Source: Pseudomonas corrugata (GTDB taxonomy: Bacteria; Pseudomonadota; Gammaproteobacteria; Pseudomonadales; Pseudomonadaceae). From it: DNA of 64,000 nucleotides. The DNA is taken from assembly GCF_001269905.1 (NCBI RefSeq), contig NZ_LHVK01000006.1, positions 1 to 64,000 of the forward strand, in the 5' to 3' direction. The first letter of the stretch is position 1. The number at the start of each line of letters is the position of its first letter. The translations under genes were made by a program, and so were the position numbers. Below, piece after piece: positions 7,557-16,999 of this stretch. The notes beneath the pieces are model-generated. The model was given only the letters and a program-made list of their open reading frames with translations. It did not search any database and was not told the origin of the DNA.

Positions 7557-8417
7557 ATGGATAGCGGAGTGTTTGGCGGGCTGATGGTGATGTTGTGTTG
7601 GGGGATATCGGACTTTATTCAAAGTCTTATGATTCGCCAACTAGGCACCGCGAAAACAATGTTGGTTCGCAATGTATTTACCTTTGCTGTTGCACTCCTT
7701 CTCGGGGTGTATCTGATCACCTTCCAGCAGCTCAGGTTCGATGCGGACGCTGTATTGATCATCACCTGCAGCTCTGTCGCATATGTATCCGGGTATTACT
7801 TCTACATGCGTGGCTGTGAAGTCGGCAATTTATCCCTGGTCTCTCCGATCGCCTCTACCTATAGCCTGGTCACTATCTTTTTTTCCATCATTTTTCTCCG
7901 GGAAAGCCTGGCCCCGATTGCCTGGTTGGCTGTATTGATTATTTTTATCGGTATTGTCATGACGTCCGGCAATATCTTCCAATCGCTGCGCGGTGGCTCG
8001 CAAGGCTTTCTCCAGGCCATCCTGGCCATGGTGGGTTTTGGCGTAGCCTTTTTCATTCTTGGCTTTTCCGCAAAGGCGCTCGATGTCACCAATGCCTTCT
8101 TTTATTCTGCGTTAACCCAGGCCGTTCTTTTCACTGCATTGGCTTTGAGCAGAAACGGTCGGCTGGAAAAAGGTGATCTGACCCGGCGTCGTGGATGGTA
8201 TTTTCTTACGCACTCTTTGTTGGTTAATGCGGGTTGGGTGTTTTACATCTTCGCCTCCAAAGTGGGTGAACTCTCGCTTGTTACGCCTATCAGTTCGGTG
8301 TACTCCGGAGTGACGGTGTTATTAGCTATTGCCATCTACAGGGAAATAACCACCCTGGGACAAAAGGTCGGAATAGGTACCGTTCTTGTTGGTGTCTTTT
8401 TGCTTAGTTATAAATGA
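7557..8417 (+). CDS. DMT superfamily (EamA-type) transporter
   Basis: About 286 aa with ten predicted membrane segments in two EamA halves. The first segment begins directly after MDSGVFGG, which favours the start at 7557; in-frame starts at 7521 and 7533 are possible. The half repeats are visible as LSLVSPIASTYSLVTIFFS (first half) and LSLVTPISSVYSGVTVLLA (second half). EamA proteins export amino acids, amines and other metabolites by proton exchange. It lies 135 bp before the NRPS gene on the same strand, so export of the cluster's product, or of a precursor, is a reasonable guess. Its base composition is more A/T-rich than the flanks. Confidence 0.88.
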   Translation: MDSGVFGGLMVMLCWGISDFIQSLMIRQLGTAKTMLVRNVFTFAVALLLGVYLITFQQLRFDADAVLIITCSSVAYVSGYYFYMRGCEVGNLSLVSPIASTYSLVTIFFSIIFLRESLAPIAWLAVLIIFIGIVMTSGNIFQSLRGGSQGFLQAILAMVGFGVAFFILGFSAKALDVTNAFFYSALTQAVLFTALALSRNGRLEKGDLTRRRGWYFLTHSLLVNAGWVFYIFASKVGELSLVTPISSVYSGVTVLLAIAIYREITTLGQKVGIGTVLVGVFLLSYK

Positions 8418-8434
8418 TCGTCATCCGACTATGA

Positions 8435-8453
8435 CACTCCTCATTGAGGGGTG
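8435..8453 (+). other. Hairpin between transporter and NRPS genes
   Basis: CACTCCTC-ATT-GAGGGGTG forms an 8-bp stem with one G-U pair, 18 nt after the transporter stop. It lacks a T run, so it is not a clear terminator; it may stabilise or attenuate the message. A weak promoter candidate (TTGGCA at 8490, 17 bp, TTAATT at 8513) follows before the NRPS start. Confidence 0.35.
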
Positions 8454-8552
8454 ACAGATGTTGTTGTGCTGAATACCTATGCTGGTCATTTGGCACTGCA
8501 TGCATGCCCATCTTAATTCTGTATGCCGATAACGGTAGAAGGAGTTCTTGGA

Positions 8553-11500
8553 ATGATGCAGCCGAAAACAAGCCCTATCAACGGTCCACCCATTGTCTTG
8601 GATCTTGTCACTAAGATTGATGAATGGGCGGATCAGTATCCTGGAAGAACAGCGGTAGTGTTTCAAGGTCAGCCAGTCACCTATGCTGAGCTTTCAAGTC
8701 GAAGAAAGGCACTTGCCAAGCATCTCTTGAGTAAAGGTCTTGGCGTGGGAAGCAAGATCGGGATCCACTTACCCAGAGAGCCTGATCTGATCGTGGCCTT
8801 GACTGCGGTTTTGTCGATAGGCGCCGTCTTTATTCCACTCCCCCCGGACTCACCACAGCAGCGCAATGAACTGATCTCCAGGCTTGCCCATCTCGACGCC
8901 GTGATCAAGCCTCGGTCGGTTGATCTTTCACAGTGGTCGATGGGCGCATCCCTGGATATTGAGGCGGTGGACTGGTGTGATTCGACATTGTTCTTCGAAC
9001 CTCTTGTCGATGACCTCTCGCTGGCCTACATATTGTTCACTTCGGGTTCGACGGGGCTTCCCAAAGGGGTGATGGTTCGCCGACAAAACCTCGCCTATTT
9101 TTTGTCTGCGATCAATGAGGTGATCAATTTTCCGGCGTGGGGGGCGCTCGTTTCCACAACAACCTATGGCTTCGATATTTCCATCCTGGAGTTTTTCCTG
9201 CCTCTTGCTCAAGGTGGCACGTTGTACCTGGCCAGCGAGCAGCAGAGCCGGGACGGCCAGGCAATCGCACATTTGCTCGACCACTGCGACAAGGCTCTGC
9301 TTCAAGGCACCCCGGCTACCTGGCGGTTGCTGATAGCGGCCGGGTGGCCCCGTACCTGCGCCGTCGGAGCACTGTGTGGCGGTGAAACACTGCCGGTTGG
9401 ACTGGGCGAAATAATCTTCCGCTCCGCGAGGGCGGCCTGGAATCTCTATGGACCGACAGAAACGACGATTTGGTCTTTCTGCCATCGCCTGCAGGCCAGC
9501 GACTTTACCGGTTCAGCGACCAGCGTCCCCATAGGCCAGCCTCTGCCTGGCACCCGTTTTCGATTGTCTGCATCGCAAGACTCTTTGGAGTCCGAACTGG
9601 TGATCGGTGGCCCTGGTGTCAGCGCGGGTTATTTCAATCGGGACGATCTGACGGCGGAGAAATTTCAGGGGACTGAAACAGGTGGCGCTTCAGCGACCTA
9701 CTACACTGGCGATCGGGTTCAACAACGGCCTGATAACTCGCTGGTTTTTATCGGACGTAAAGACCGGCAACTGAAACTCAATGGCTATCGTATCGAGCCT
9801 GGCGAAATCGAGTCGGCCCTTCATAAATCCGGTCTGGTCAGTCAATCCTTTGTCACGCTGGTGGAACATGCGCCTGATGACCACAGGTTGGCCGCCTACG
9901 TGGTGCTGGATAACCGCGCATCCGGCCAGCGCGTTGCAGATGCCGGTGTCTGGCTCGATGTGTGGGAAGCCGCTTACCTGTCGGCTCAGAAAAACGAGGT
10001 CGCCAGCGCCTCGAGCGGTTACACCTCAAGTTTCTCTGGCGAGTTGATCCCGGACAGTGACTTGCGCGAATGGGTGCAGGCGACGGCTTCGCGGGTCCTG
10101 GAATTCGCAGGCCATTCGGTATTGGATATTGGCTGCGGTATTGGCATGACGGGGGCGGTATTGCTGGAGAACGGCCTCCATCGTTACGTCGGTTGCGATG
10201 TCTCTGAAGTGGCGGTCGAGCGCGCGCGCCTGCGTCTGGATCAGGTCGCCGGTTCCCGCGCATCCTGTGCGGTGATGAGGAGGGCGGCCCACGAGCTGGG
10301 CACGCTGGATGAAGCACCTTTCGACGTTGTTCTACTGAACTCAGTCATCCAGTACTTCCCGGACATGGCCTACCTTGTCGGTGTGCTTGAAAAAGCCGCC
10401 GACCTGTGTCGCAAAGGAGGCGTGATTGTCATCGGTGATGTGCCTTACGCATCCCTGAAACAGGTATTGTCCGCCGCCGCGAGCCGTACACGGAAAAAGT
10501 TGAAGCGCACACCGCCCGTGGTTGGAGAGGGGGAGTTGTGGCTGGATCCCCTGCAGATCAAGCAACTGGCTTACGCGATGGAGCGCGTCGTCCACGTAGA
10601 GACTGAATTGCGAACGGGGCAGGGCAAGGATGAAATGACCCGCTATCGTTACGACGTCATCATCAGGCTCGACATGGACGACCGGGCCAGTCTAGCGCCG
10701 GTTGCACGCTATTCGTATCGGCACGAGCGTCTTCACGAACGAGATCTGGGTCAATGGCTGGCGTCGACCCCTTCGACGTTCGTGCTCTCGGGTGTTCCGA
10801 ACGCCAGGATCAGTCTGGACCTCCAGCTTTCCGAGGGCGGTTCCTCGATCCACCCGGACGAGGCCTGCGACCCGGAATACATTCGTCAATGGGCCGCAAG
10901 CCGTCATCTCCAGGCCAAAGTACGCTGGAGCGATAACCTTCCCGCCGGGACAATGGACATATTCGTGGGGCCCCACGACAGCCTGGATCCTACGTTTGAG
11001 CCACGTCCTGCTCTGGGCGACATGCAGATTGAACCCGCTCCTGTCCGGGAAATTGGAGATGTCGCTATGCGACAAGAGTTCATTGAGCAACTCAAGGCAT
11101 CTCTCCGAGCCCATGTGCCGTCCTACATGATTCCCGCTCACTTTATTTTCCTGGAGCGTTTCCCGCTGACGTTCAATGGCAAGTTGGATGTCGCCGCCCT
11201 TGAGCGGTTTGCGCCGCGCGTCCACTCCAGACGCTCGCCCGCGGACAACCAGCCATTGTCGGTCAAGCAGCGCCTGACGCAGATATGGTCTGACATCCTG
11301 ATGACTGCCTCGATACATCCGACGCAGAGTTTTTTTGCGCAGGGAGGATCCTCTCTGCTCATCGTCAACCTGACCCGGGCATTGAACGATGCCTTTGGCT
11401 TGAGGCTTCAAGTCACTGAGCTGTTCGAAGAAAACAGCCTTGACGCGCAAACCCGCCTGATCAACCAAAAACTCGGATCGGATACCGCCTTGTCCATGAA

Positions 11501-11582
11501 TCCTCCTACTTCTTCTTCCAGTGTGGACCGCAGGACCGCCGCCATCAGATCAGCGGCTCGTAGACGCCAGAAGCAGTTATAG
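8553..11582 (+). CDS. NRPS module A-MT-T (adenylation, N-methyltransferase, carrier), no condensation domain
   Basis: 1009 aa from the ATG at 8553 (GAAGGAG 8 nt upstream). Domain order: A-domain core at residues 1-450 with A3 LFTSGSTGLPKGV (161-173), A5 NLYGPTET (297-304), A7 YYTGD (383-387) and A8 NGYRIEPGEIE (410-420). A typical NRPS N-methyltransferase is inserted between A8 and A9 (about 465-705), with the SAM loop VLDIGCGIGMTG (523-534) and NSVIQYFP (596-603). Then A9 VPSYMIP (855-861), A10 NGKLD (875-879, catalytic Lys) and a carrier domain with GGSSL, phosphopantetheine Ser about 934. A basic tail of about 30 residues ends the protein. The pocket residues, aligned by hand to GrsA, read D-I-L-Q-A-C-L-I-W-K, closest to the known glycine code. 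With no condensation domain it looks like a loading module that activates and N-methylates glycine and hands it to the PKS encoded 43 bp downstream. Confidence 0.95.
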   Translation: MMQPKTSPINGPPIVLDLVTKIDEWADQYPGRTAVVFQGQPVTYAELSSRRKALAKHLLSKGLGVGSKIGIHLPREPDLIVALTAVLSIGAVFIPLPPDSPQQRNELISRLAHLDAVIKPRSVDLSQWSMGASLDIEAVDWCDSTLFFEPLVDDLSLAYILFTSGSTGLPKGVMVRRQNLAYFLSAINEVINFPAWGALVSTTTYGFDISILEFFLPLAQGGTLYLASEQQSRDGQAIAHLLDHCDKALLQGTPATWRLLIAAGWPRTCAVGALCGGETLPVGLGEIIFRSARAAWNLYGPTETTIWSFCHRLQASDFTGSATSVPIGQPLPGTRFRLSASQDSLESELVIGGPGVSAGYFNRDDLTAEKFQGTETGGASATYYTGDRVQQRPDNSLVFIGRKDRQLKLNGYRIEPGEIESALHKSGLVSQSFVTLVEHAPDDHRLAAYVVLDNRASGQRVADAGVWLDVWEAAYLSAQKNEVASASSGYTSSFSGELIPDSDLREWVQATASRVLEFAGHSVLDIGCGIGMTGAVLLENGLHRYVGCDVSEVAVERARLRLDQVAGSRASCAVMRRAAHELGTLDEAPFDVVLLNSVIQYFPDMAYLVGVLEKAADLCRKGGVIVIGDVPYASLKQVLSAAASRTRKKLKRTPPVVGEGELWLDPLQIKQLAYAMERVVHVETELRTGQGKDEMTRYRYDVIIRLDMDDRASLAPVARYSYRHERLHERDLGQWLASTPSTFVLSGVPNARISLDLQLSEGGSSIHPDEACDPEYIRQWAASRHLQAKVRWSDNLPAGTMDIFVGPHDSLDPTFEPRPALGDMQIEPAPVREIGDVAMRQEFIEQLKASLRAHVPSYMIPAHFIFLERFPLTFNGKLDVAALERFAPRVHSRRSPADNQPLSVKQRLTQIWSDILMTASIHPTQSFFAQGGSSLLIVNLTRALNDAFGLRLQVTELFEENSLDAQTRLINQKLGSDTALSMNPPTSSSSVDRRTAAIRSAARRRQKQL

Positions 11583-11625
11583 GCGCCATGTGACCAAGTC
11601 ACTTTCAAATTTGGGAGAGAAGAGG

Positions 11626-14600
11626 ATGAGCGAAACCAACTATCACGGAAATGAGATTGCCGTCATTTCCATGGCTTGCCGATTCCCGGGGGCCGACTCC
11701 GTTGACGCTTTCTGGGACAACCTGGTCTCGGGACGGGAATCCATCGACTCCATTTCGCTGGGGGCCTTGCTGGAGGCCGGTGTTACCGCGGAACAGGCCG
11801 GCCGAGAGGACTATGTCGCCAAGGCGGCGCGCCTGGACAATGTCGATCGATTCGACGCCGGCTTCTTCGAGATGCCGGCCCGCGAAGCGGCGATTACCGA
11901 TCCCCAGCATCGACTGCTGCTCGAATGCGCCTGGGAGGCGTTGGACGCTGCGGGGTTGAGCAAGGATCGTGAAGCACTGAACATCGGTGTTTTCGCCGGT
12001 GCAGGCAATAACGATTATCTTCATAACCAGGTTTTAGGCGAGGGCACCGGCGAAAGCGGTTTTTTGGACAGCAGCGCAGGCTTCATGAATCTGCTGGGCA
12101 ACGATAAGGATTACCTGTCGACGCGGATCGCCTACAAACTGGGGTTGCGGGGCCCCGCGCTGAACATTCAGACAGCGTGCTCGACCTCGCTGGTCTCGAT
12201 CCATATGGCATGTCAAAGCCTGTTGCTGGGCGAGTGTGATGTCGCGTTGGCTGGCGGTGTGACCGTGTTGGTCCCTCATGCCGTGGGTTATGTCTACCAG
12301 GAGGGGATGATCCAATCGCCGGATGGGCATTGCCGGGCGTTCGATTCATCCGCCCAGGGAACGATCTTTGGGAGCGGTGCCGGGCTGGTCACGCTCAAGC
12401 GTCTTTCCGACGCCCTGGAAGCGGGTGATTCCATTCAGGCGGTGATCAAGGGATCGGCCATCAACAACGACGGCTCGAACAAGATCAGCTTTGCCGCTCC
12501 CAGTTCCCAGGGACAAGCCCAAGTCATTGAACAAGCGCTGGCAAATGCGGAGGTAAGCGCTGCGACCCTGGGTTTCGTGGAAACCCATGGGACGGGGACC
12601 CCATTGGGTGATCCGATAGAATTCAAGGCGCTGAGGGATGTGTTTACGCAGCACGGTGCCAGGGCAAACACCTGTGCCTTGGGGGCGGTGAAAACCAACG
12701 TTGGTCATCTTATCGCCGCTGCTGGCGTAGCAGGGTTCATCAAGACCGTGTTGGCCCTCAAACACCGGGTAATTCCCGCCACGCTGCACTTTACCCACGC
12801 CAATGAAGACATTCATCTGGACGGCAGTCCGTTTTTCATCAGCGCTCGAACCGTCCCATGGCCGGCCGCTGACCTGCCGCTCCGCGCAGGTGTCAGTTCT
12901 TTCGGAGTAGGGGGGACGAACGCACATGTCGTTCTCGAGGAAGCTCCGCTGCGTCCGGCCCTTCCGGAGAAAGAGACCGACGGTCCTTGTCTCCTGGCGC
13001 TTTGCGCGAAGGACCGTGGGGCCCTGAGAGACCAGATAACCCAGTACCGGGAATGGCTCGAACGGCCCGGGACACCCTCCCTGGGCGATATTTGCTACAG
13101 CGCCCGGGTCGGGCGGGCGGAGTTCCCTTTTCGTTATACCGAGTCGGCCCGCCAGACAGAAACCCTGCTCGCCAAGCTCCAACAGGGCGACCAGGATATT
13201 CGCTGGGTCGACCCTGCCAGGGAGACCGGGCTGGTTTTTGTGTTCACCGGACAAGGGGCTCAGTTTCCAGGCATGGGCAAGGATCTCTACGCCCATAACG
13301 AGGTGTTTCGGGCATCTCTCGATCGCTGCGATACGATTGCGCGAGCTTGCATGGACATCTCCCTGCTCACGATCCTTTTCCCTTCGGCGCAGGATGATGC
13401 CGGGCTGATCGATCAGACACGCTACGCACAGCCTGCGTTGTTTGCGCTGGAATATTCCCTTGCCCAGGTGTGGCTGAGCCTTGGCGTCGTCCCTGACGTC
13501 CTGCTCGGGCATAGCCTCGGTGAGCTTTCGGCGGCCTGCGTGGCAGGAGTATTCAGTCTGGAAGATGGTTTGAGCCTGGTGGCCGAACGAGGTCGCCTTA
13601 TGCAGGCGCTGCCTCGGGATGGTGGAATGTCAGCCATCACACTCAAGGGCGAAGAGTTGGAACAACTGCTGGCGGAACATGCCATCGACCTGAGCATCGC
13701 GGCCATCAACGGCTCAGGCAATGTGGTGGTTTCCGGTGCGTTGAATGAATTGGACAGGCTCCACGGTGTGCTCGATACCCGGCAAACCCAGTACACACGT
13801 CTGAATGTTTCTCACGCGTTTCATTCTGCACTGATGGAGCCGATGCTGGCTTCCTTTGCCTCCATTCTCAAGCGTATCAGCCTGTCGCCGCCGCGCTATC
13901 CGCTGATCAGCAACGTCAGCGCAACGATTGCGACGGCGCGGCTGGTGACGCCGGAGTACTGGCTGGAGCATATTCGCCAGCCAGTCCGTTTCATGGACTG
14001 CATCCAGGCCGCATTCGAAAACGGTGGCCGCACTTTTCTGGAGATCGGGCCGAAGGCTGTGCTGTCAACGATCGGGGCGGCATGCCTGCAACCGGATGAT
14101 GCGGACCAGGTCACCTGGATAAGCAGCCTGAGCAGTAAGGTCGCCGATCGGGACCAGCTCCTGCAAAGCGCGGGACAGCTGTTCGGATCCGGGGTCGAGC
14201 TGGACTGGAATACGCTTCTGAACGGCTCGACATCGACACGTGTGACTGTTCCGAACTACCCATTCCAGCGGTCCTGTCATTGGGTAGGTAGGCCTATTCC
14301 AGCCCCGTCGCAATGGCTTACGACCGTGGACTGGGTGCCGCAACCCAGTCGTCCGCCAATCGTTGACGTCCAGGCACCTTTGGGGGTGTGGCTGTTTATC
14401 GGCGGCACAAGCGAGCTGGCCCAAGGTATTGGCAAAGGCTTGCCGAGTACTGAGGGGCCGATGATTCACGCGGTGTTCGCCGATGATTGCCGCCAGGTCA
14501 ATGCCCATCTCTGGCACATCAGAGCTGGCTTCCCCGAGGACCTCCGTGAGCTGTTTCAGTCGCTGCCAGTCTCTGCACAATGCCCGCTCAAAGGCGTGGT

Positions 14601-16989
14601 GCACCTCGGCGGGACCGACCAGGCATCCCCCCAGGATCGCCCTTCAGGACAGGAAGACCTCGCTCCCTTGGGGACCGGTCTCTACAGCGTGCCGGCGACC
14701 CTGCAAGCGCTGGCGAGCGCCTCCCGGTCAGAGGCCGCCAGGCTCTGGATCGTGACGCGCGCAGCGGTCAACGTACGTTCCGCTTCTTCGTTGATCAATG
14801 TTGCACAGGCCCCGCTTTGGGGCTTGGCTAAAGTGATCGCCCAGGAGGAGCCCGCAGTCTGGGGCGGTTTCATCGACCTGCCGCCTGACTTGGAGAAGAC
14901 CGATCTGTCTCTTGCCGCGCAACTGATGCTTGTGCACGGTCAGGAAGATCAATTCGCTATTCGTCAGGGTGGCGTTCATGTACCCAGGCTCGTGGAAGCA
15001 TCCCCAGGGAAGTCGAGGCCCCTGGCGTTAAGTCCGCAAGCGACCTATCTGGTCGTTGGCGGGTTCGGTGGGCTAGGGCGGGAGGTCCTTGCCTGGCTGG
15101 TGGAAAAGGGCGCTTGCCATTTGGCGGTGGTCGGGCGCAAGTCGCTGGACGCTACCGGCTCGAGCGTACTGGACAGGTTCAGACACCAGGGTGTGAGCAT
15201 CGACTATCTGCGTATGGATATCGCCACCCATGAGGCCGCCGAAACCCTGACGTCGTACATGGGCACTCTGCGATGGCCCCTACGAGGTGTGTTGCAACTG
15301 GCGGGGACTGTTGAAGACGCTGTCCTGTCGAAACTGAGTGCGTCGTCACTCAGTCATGTCCTGTTGCCAAAACTGCAGGGCACCCAAATGCTGGATCGGG
15401 TCACCCGCGATCAGCCGCTGGATTTTTTCATCGGATTCTCCTCAATCAGCGCGTCGCTGGGATTCAAGGGCCAGGCGAACTATGTCGCGGCCAACAGTGC
15501 GATGGACGCCATCATGGAAAATCGCGTCAGTTCGGGATTACCCGGTTTGAGCATCGCATGGGGACCTTGGTCTTCCGACGGCATGGCCAGTCGGGTCGAC
15601 AGTGTATTCAAGAAGCGCCTGTCGGCATTGGGCATCAACTACATATCCGCGCAAGTTGGCTTGCAGAGGTTGTGGGACAACCTGGCCACACAGGGTGTCA
15701 TTGGGATCGCGCCAATCGATTGGAAGCCCTACAAGGCGCACTTGCAGTCCAGCGACTGGCCCTACCTGTCGCTGATCGATGCGCAGCACCCGACGGGCGA
15801 GACAGCGATGGAGGGCGAGACAGTTCCTTTCCTGGACACTGTGTCGTCGCTGGATGACGAGCATCGACAGGCGTTCACCCTGGGCCGGTTGAGGGCGGTT
15901 GCGGCACGTGTCGCAGGTGGCTTCGACGCCGATGCAACGCCCGTGGACAAGTCGCTCACGATGATGGGGTTTGATTCGCTGATGACCGTTGAATTTCGCA
16001 ACAGTCTGAAAAAGCTTGGCATCAACTTTCCCCTGGGCAGGCTTATCGTCGGTGCCACGCTCAACGATATCGGCGATTTTGTACTCGAACATATCGAGGC
16101 GGTCCGTCAGGGCGATCCGGTCAAGCCTGCAAATGTTGGCCCGCCCAGATCGCAAGACGAGCAGACCTCTGGCTGCCTGGTTATTCCAGCCCCTCGACCT
16201 CAGGCAACGCTGCGCTTGATCTGTTTTCCGTATGCGGGCGGCGGGCCGGCGGTATTCAAGGGGTGGGCAGATCGACTACCGGATCACATCGAACTCTGCC
16301 TTTTGCAGTTGCCTGGACGCAATGCGCGACTGGGAGAAAAGTCGTACACCCGCATGGAAGAGTTGGTGACAAACCTGACGCCTGACTTGCTGCCCTATCT
16401 GGACCGGCCGTTTGCATTCCTTGGCTTGTGCCTGGGCGGTGTCCAGGCGTTTGAAGTGGCTCAATGCCTGGCCAAGGCGCATGACTTGTACCCCTCACAC
16501 CTGATTTTTGCCGGAAGCCGGGCACCGCATTTTTACAATGAGCATCAATTCGCCTCGGATGTCCTGCAGTTCAATTACGAGTCGGATGGCGAGTCCCCAG
16601 AAAGGGGAGATAGCGAGCTCATCGCCATGCTCAAGGAAATGAACTTTGCCAACAATCAGGCGCTGTTCGACGATGTTGAAATGCGTGACTTGATGCTTCC
16701 AATCATCAAGGCGGATTACGAAATAAATAACACCTACCTGTACCGGGCCCATCCTCCGCTGGCGGTGCCCATTACCTCGATTGGCGGGCGGATCGACCCC
16801 TACGCCACCGGCGTTCACATTACCGGCTGGCGTGAGCATACCACCGGCGTGTTCAGGTCGGTGTTCTGTGCGGGGGATCATTATTTTGTGGAAGGGCAGC
16901 GTGATCTGATCGCCAATATCGTGGTGGAAACGCTTGCCGGTTTGCCTACCTCAGCGGCCCATCTCTCAGCAGAAAACGTTCAACCATAG
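11626..16989 (+). CDS. Type I polyketide synthase KS-AT-KR-ACP-TE
   Basis: 1787 aa from the ATG at 11626 (GGGAGAGAAGAGG upstream). KS: residues 8-440, Cys185 in TACSTSL, His321 in ETHGTGTPLGD and His361 in NVGHLIAAAG. AT: about 535-830, Ser630 in GHSLGE and the HAFH motif at 730-733 that marks malonyl-CoA selection. KR: structural half about 895-1125 and catalytic half 1140-1320, with GGFGGLG and Tyr1286; the LDD position reads VED and the A-type Trp is absent. ACP: Ser1451 in GFDSL. TE: about 1525-1775, resembling type II thioesterases (FPYAGGG, QLPGRNAR), but the nucleophile elbow is GLCLGG, putting Cys1602 where Ser is usual, with Asp1723 and His1752. There is no DH, ER or methyltransferase, so the product should be one malonyl extension reduced to a 3-hydroxyacyl chain and then released. 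It is the partner of the upstream A-MT-T protein. Confidence 0.95.
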   Translation: MSETNYHGNEIAVISMACRFPGADSVDAFWDNLVSGRESIDSISLGALLEAGVTAEQAGREDYVAKAARLDNVDRFDAGFFEMPAREAAITDPQHRLLLECAWEALDAAGLSKDREALNIGVFAGAGNNDYLHNQVLGEGTGESGFLDSSAGFMNLLGNDKDYLSTRIAYKLGLRGPALNIQTACSTSLVSIHMACQSLLLGECDVALAGGVTVLVPHAVGYVYQEGMIQSPDGHCRAFDSSAQGTIFGSGAGLVTLKRLSDALEAGDSIQAVIKGSAINNDGSNKISFAAPSSQGQAQVIEQALANAEVSAATLGFVETHGTGTPLGDPIEFKALRDVFTQHGARANTCALGAVKTNVGHLIAAAGVAGFIKTVLALKHRVIPATLHFTHANEDIHLDGSPFFISARTVPWPAADLPLRAGVSSFGVGGTNAHVVLEEAPLRPALPEKETDGPCLLALCAKDRGALRDQITQYREWLERPGTPSLGDICYSARVGRAEFPFRYTESARQTETLLAKLQQGDQDIRWVDPARETGLVFVFTGQGAQFPGMGKDLYAHNEVFRASLDRCDTIARACMDISLLTILFPSAQDDAGLIDQTRYAQPALFALEYSLAQVWLSLGVVPDVLLGHSLGELSAACVAGVFSLEDGLSLVAERGRLMQALPRDGGMSAITLKGEELEQLLAEHAIDLSIAAINGSGNVVVSGALNELDRLHGVLDTRQTQYTRLNVSHAFHSALMEPMLASFASILKRISLSPPRYPLISNVSATIATARLVTPEYWLEHIRQPVRFMDCIQAAFENGGRTFLEIGPKAVLSTIGAACLQPDDADQVTWISSLSSKVADRDQLLQSAGQLFGSGVELDWNTLLNGSTSTRVTVPNYPFQRSCHWVGRPIPAPSQWLTTVDWVPQPSRPPIVDVQAPLGVWLFIGGTSELAQGIGKGLPSTEGPMIHAVFADDCRQVNAHLWHIRAGFPEDLRELFQSLPVSAQCPLKGVVHLGGTDQASPQDRPSGQEDLAPLGTGLYSVPATLQALASASRSEAARLWIVTRAAVNVRSASSLINVAQAPLWGLAKVIAQEEPAVWGGFIDLPPDLEKTDLSLAAQLMLVHGQEDQFAIRQGGVHVPRLVEASPGKSRPLALSPQATYLVVGGFGGLGREVLAWLVEKGACHLAVVGRKSLDATGSSVLDRFRHQGVSIDYLRMDIATHEAAETLTSYMGTLRWPLRGVLQLAGTVEDAVLSKLSASSLSHVLLPKLQGTQMLDRVTRDQPLDFFIGFSSISASLGFKGQANYVAANSAMDAIMENRVSSGLPGLSIAWGPWSSDGMASRVDSVFKKRLSALGINYISAQVGLQRLWDNLATQGVIGIAPIDWKPYKAHLQSSDWPYLSLIDAQHPTGETAMEGETVPFLDTVSSLDDEHRQAFTLGRLRAVAARVAGGFDADATPVDKSLTMMGFDSLMTVEFRNSLKKLGINFPLGRLIVGATLNDIGDFVLEHIEAVRQGDPVKPANVGPPRSQDEQTSGCLVIPAPRPQATLRLICFPYAGGGPAVFKGWADRLPDHIELCLLQLPGRNARLGEKSYTRMEELVTNLTPDLLPYLDRPFAFLGLCLGGVQAFEVAQCLAKAHDLYPSHLIFAGSRAPHFYNEHQFASDVLQFNYESDGESPERGDSELIAMLKEMNFANNQALFDDVEMRDLMLPIIKADYEINNTYLYRAHPPLAVPITSIGGRIDPYATGVHITGWREHTTGVFRSVFCAGDHYFVEGQRDLIANIVVETLAGLPTSAAHLSAENVQP

Positions 16990-16999
16990 GAGAGTTCAC

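Noticed and set aside
8490-8518. Sigma-54 promoter before the NRPS gene
   Set aside because: TGGCAC is present but the GC element is not at the required 10-bp distance from GG; only a weak sigma-70 reading remains.
8553-16989. Truncated remnant of a larger NRPS-PKS
   Set aside because: Domain sets are complete, the operon is bounded by a promoter-like region and a strong terminator, and both carrier domains and the TE keep their active-site positions.
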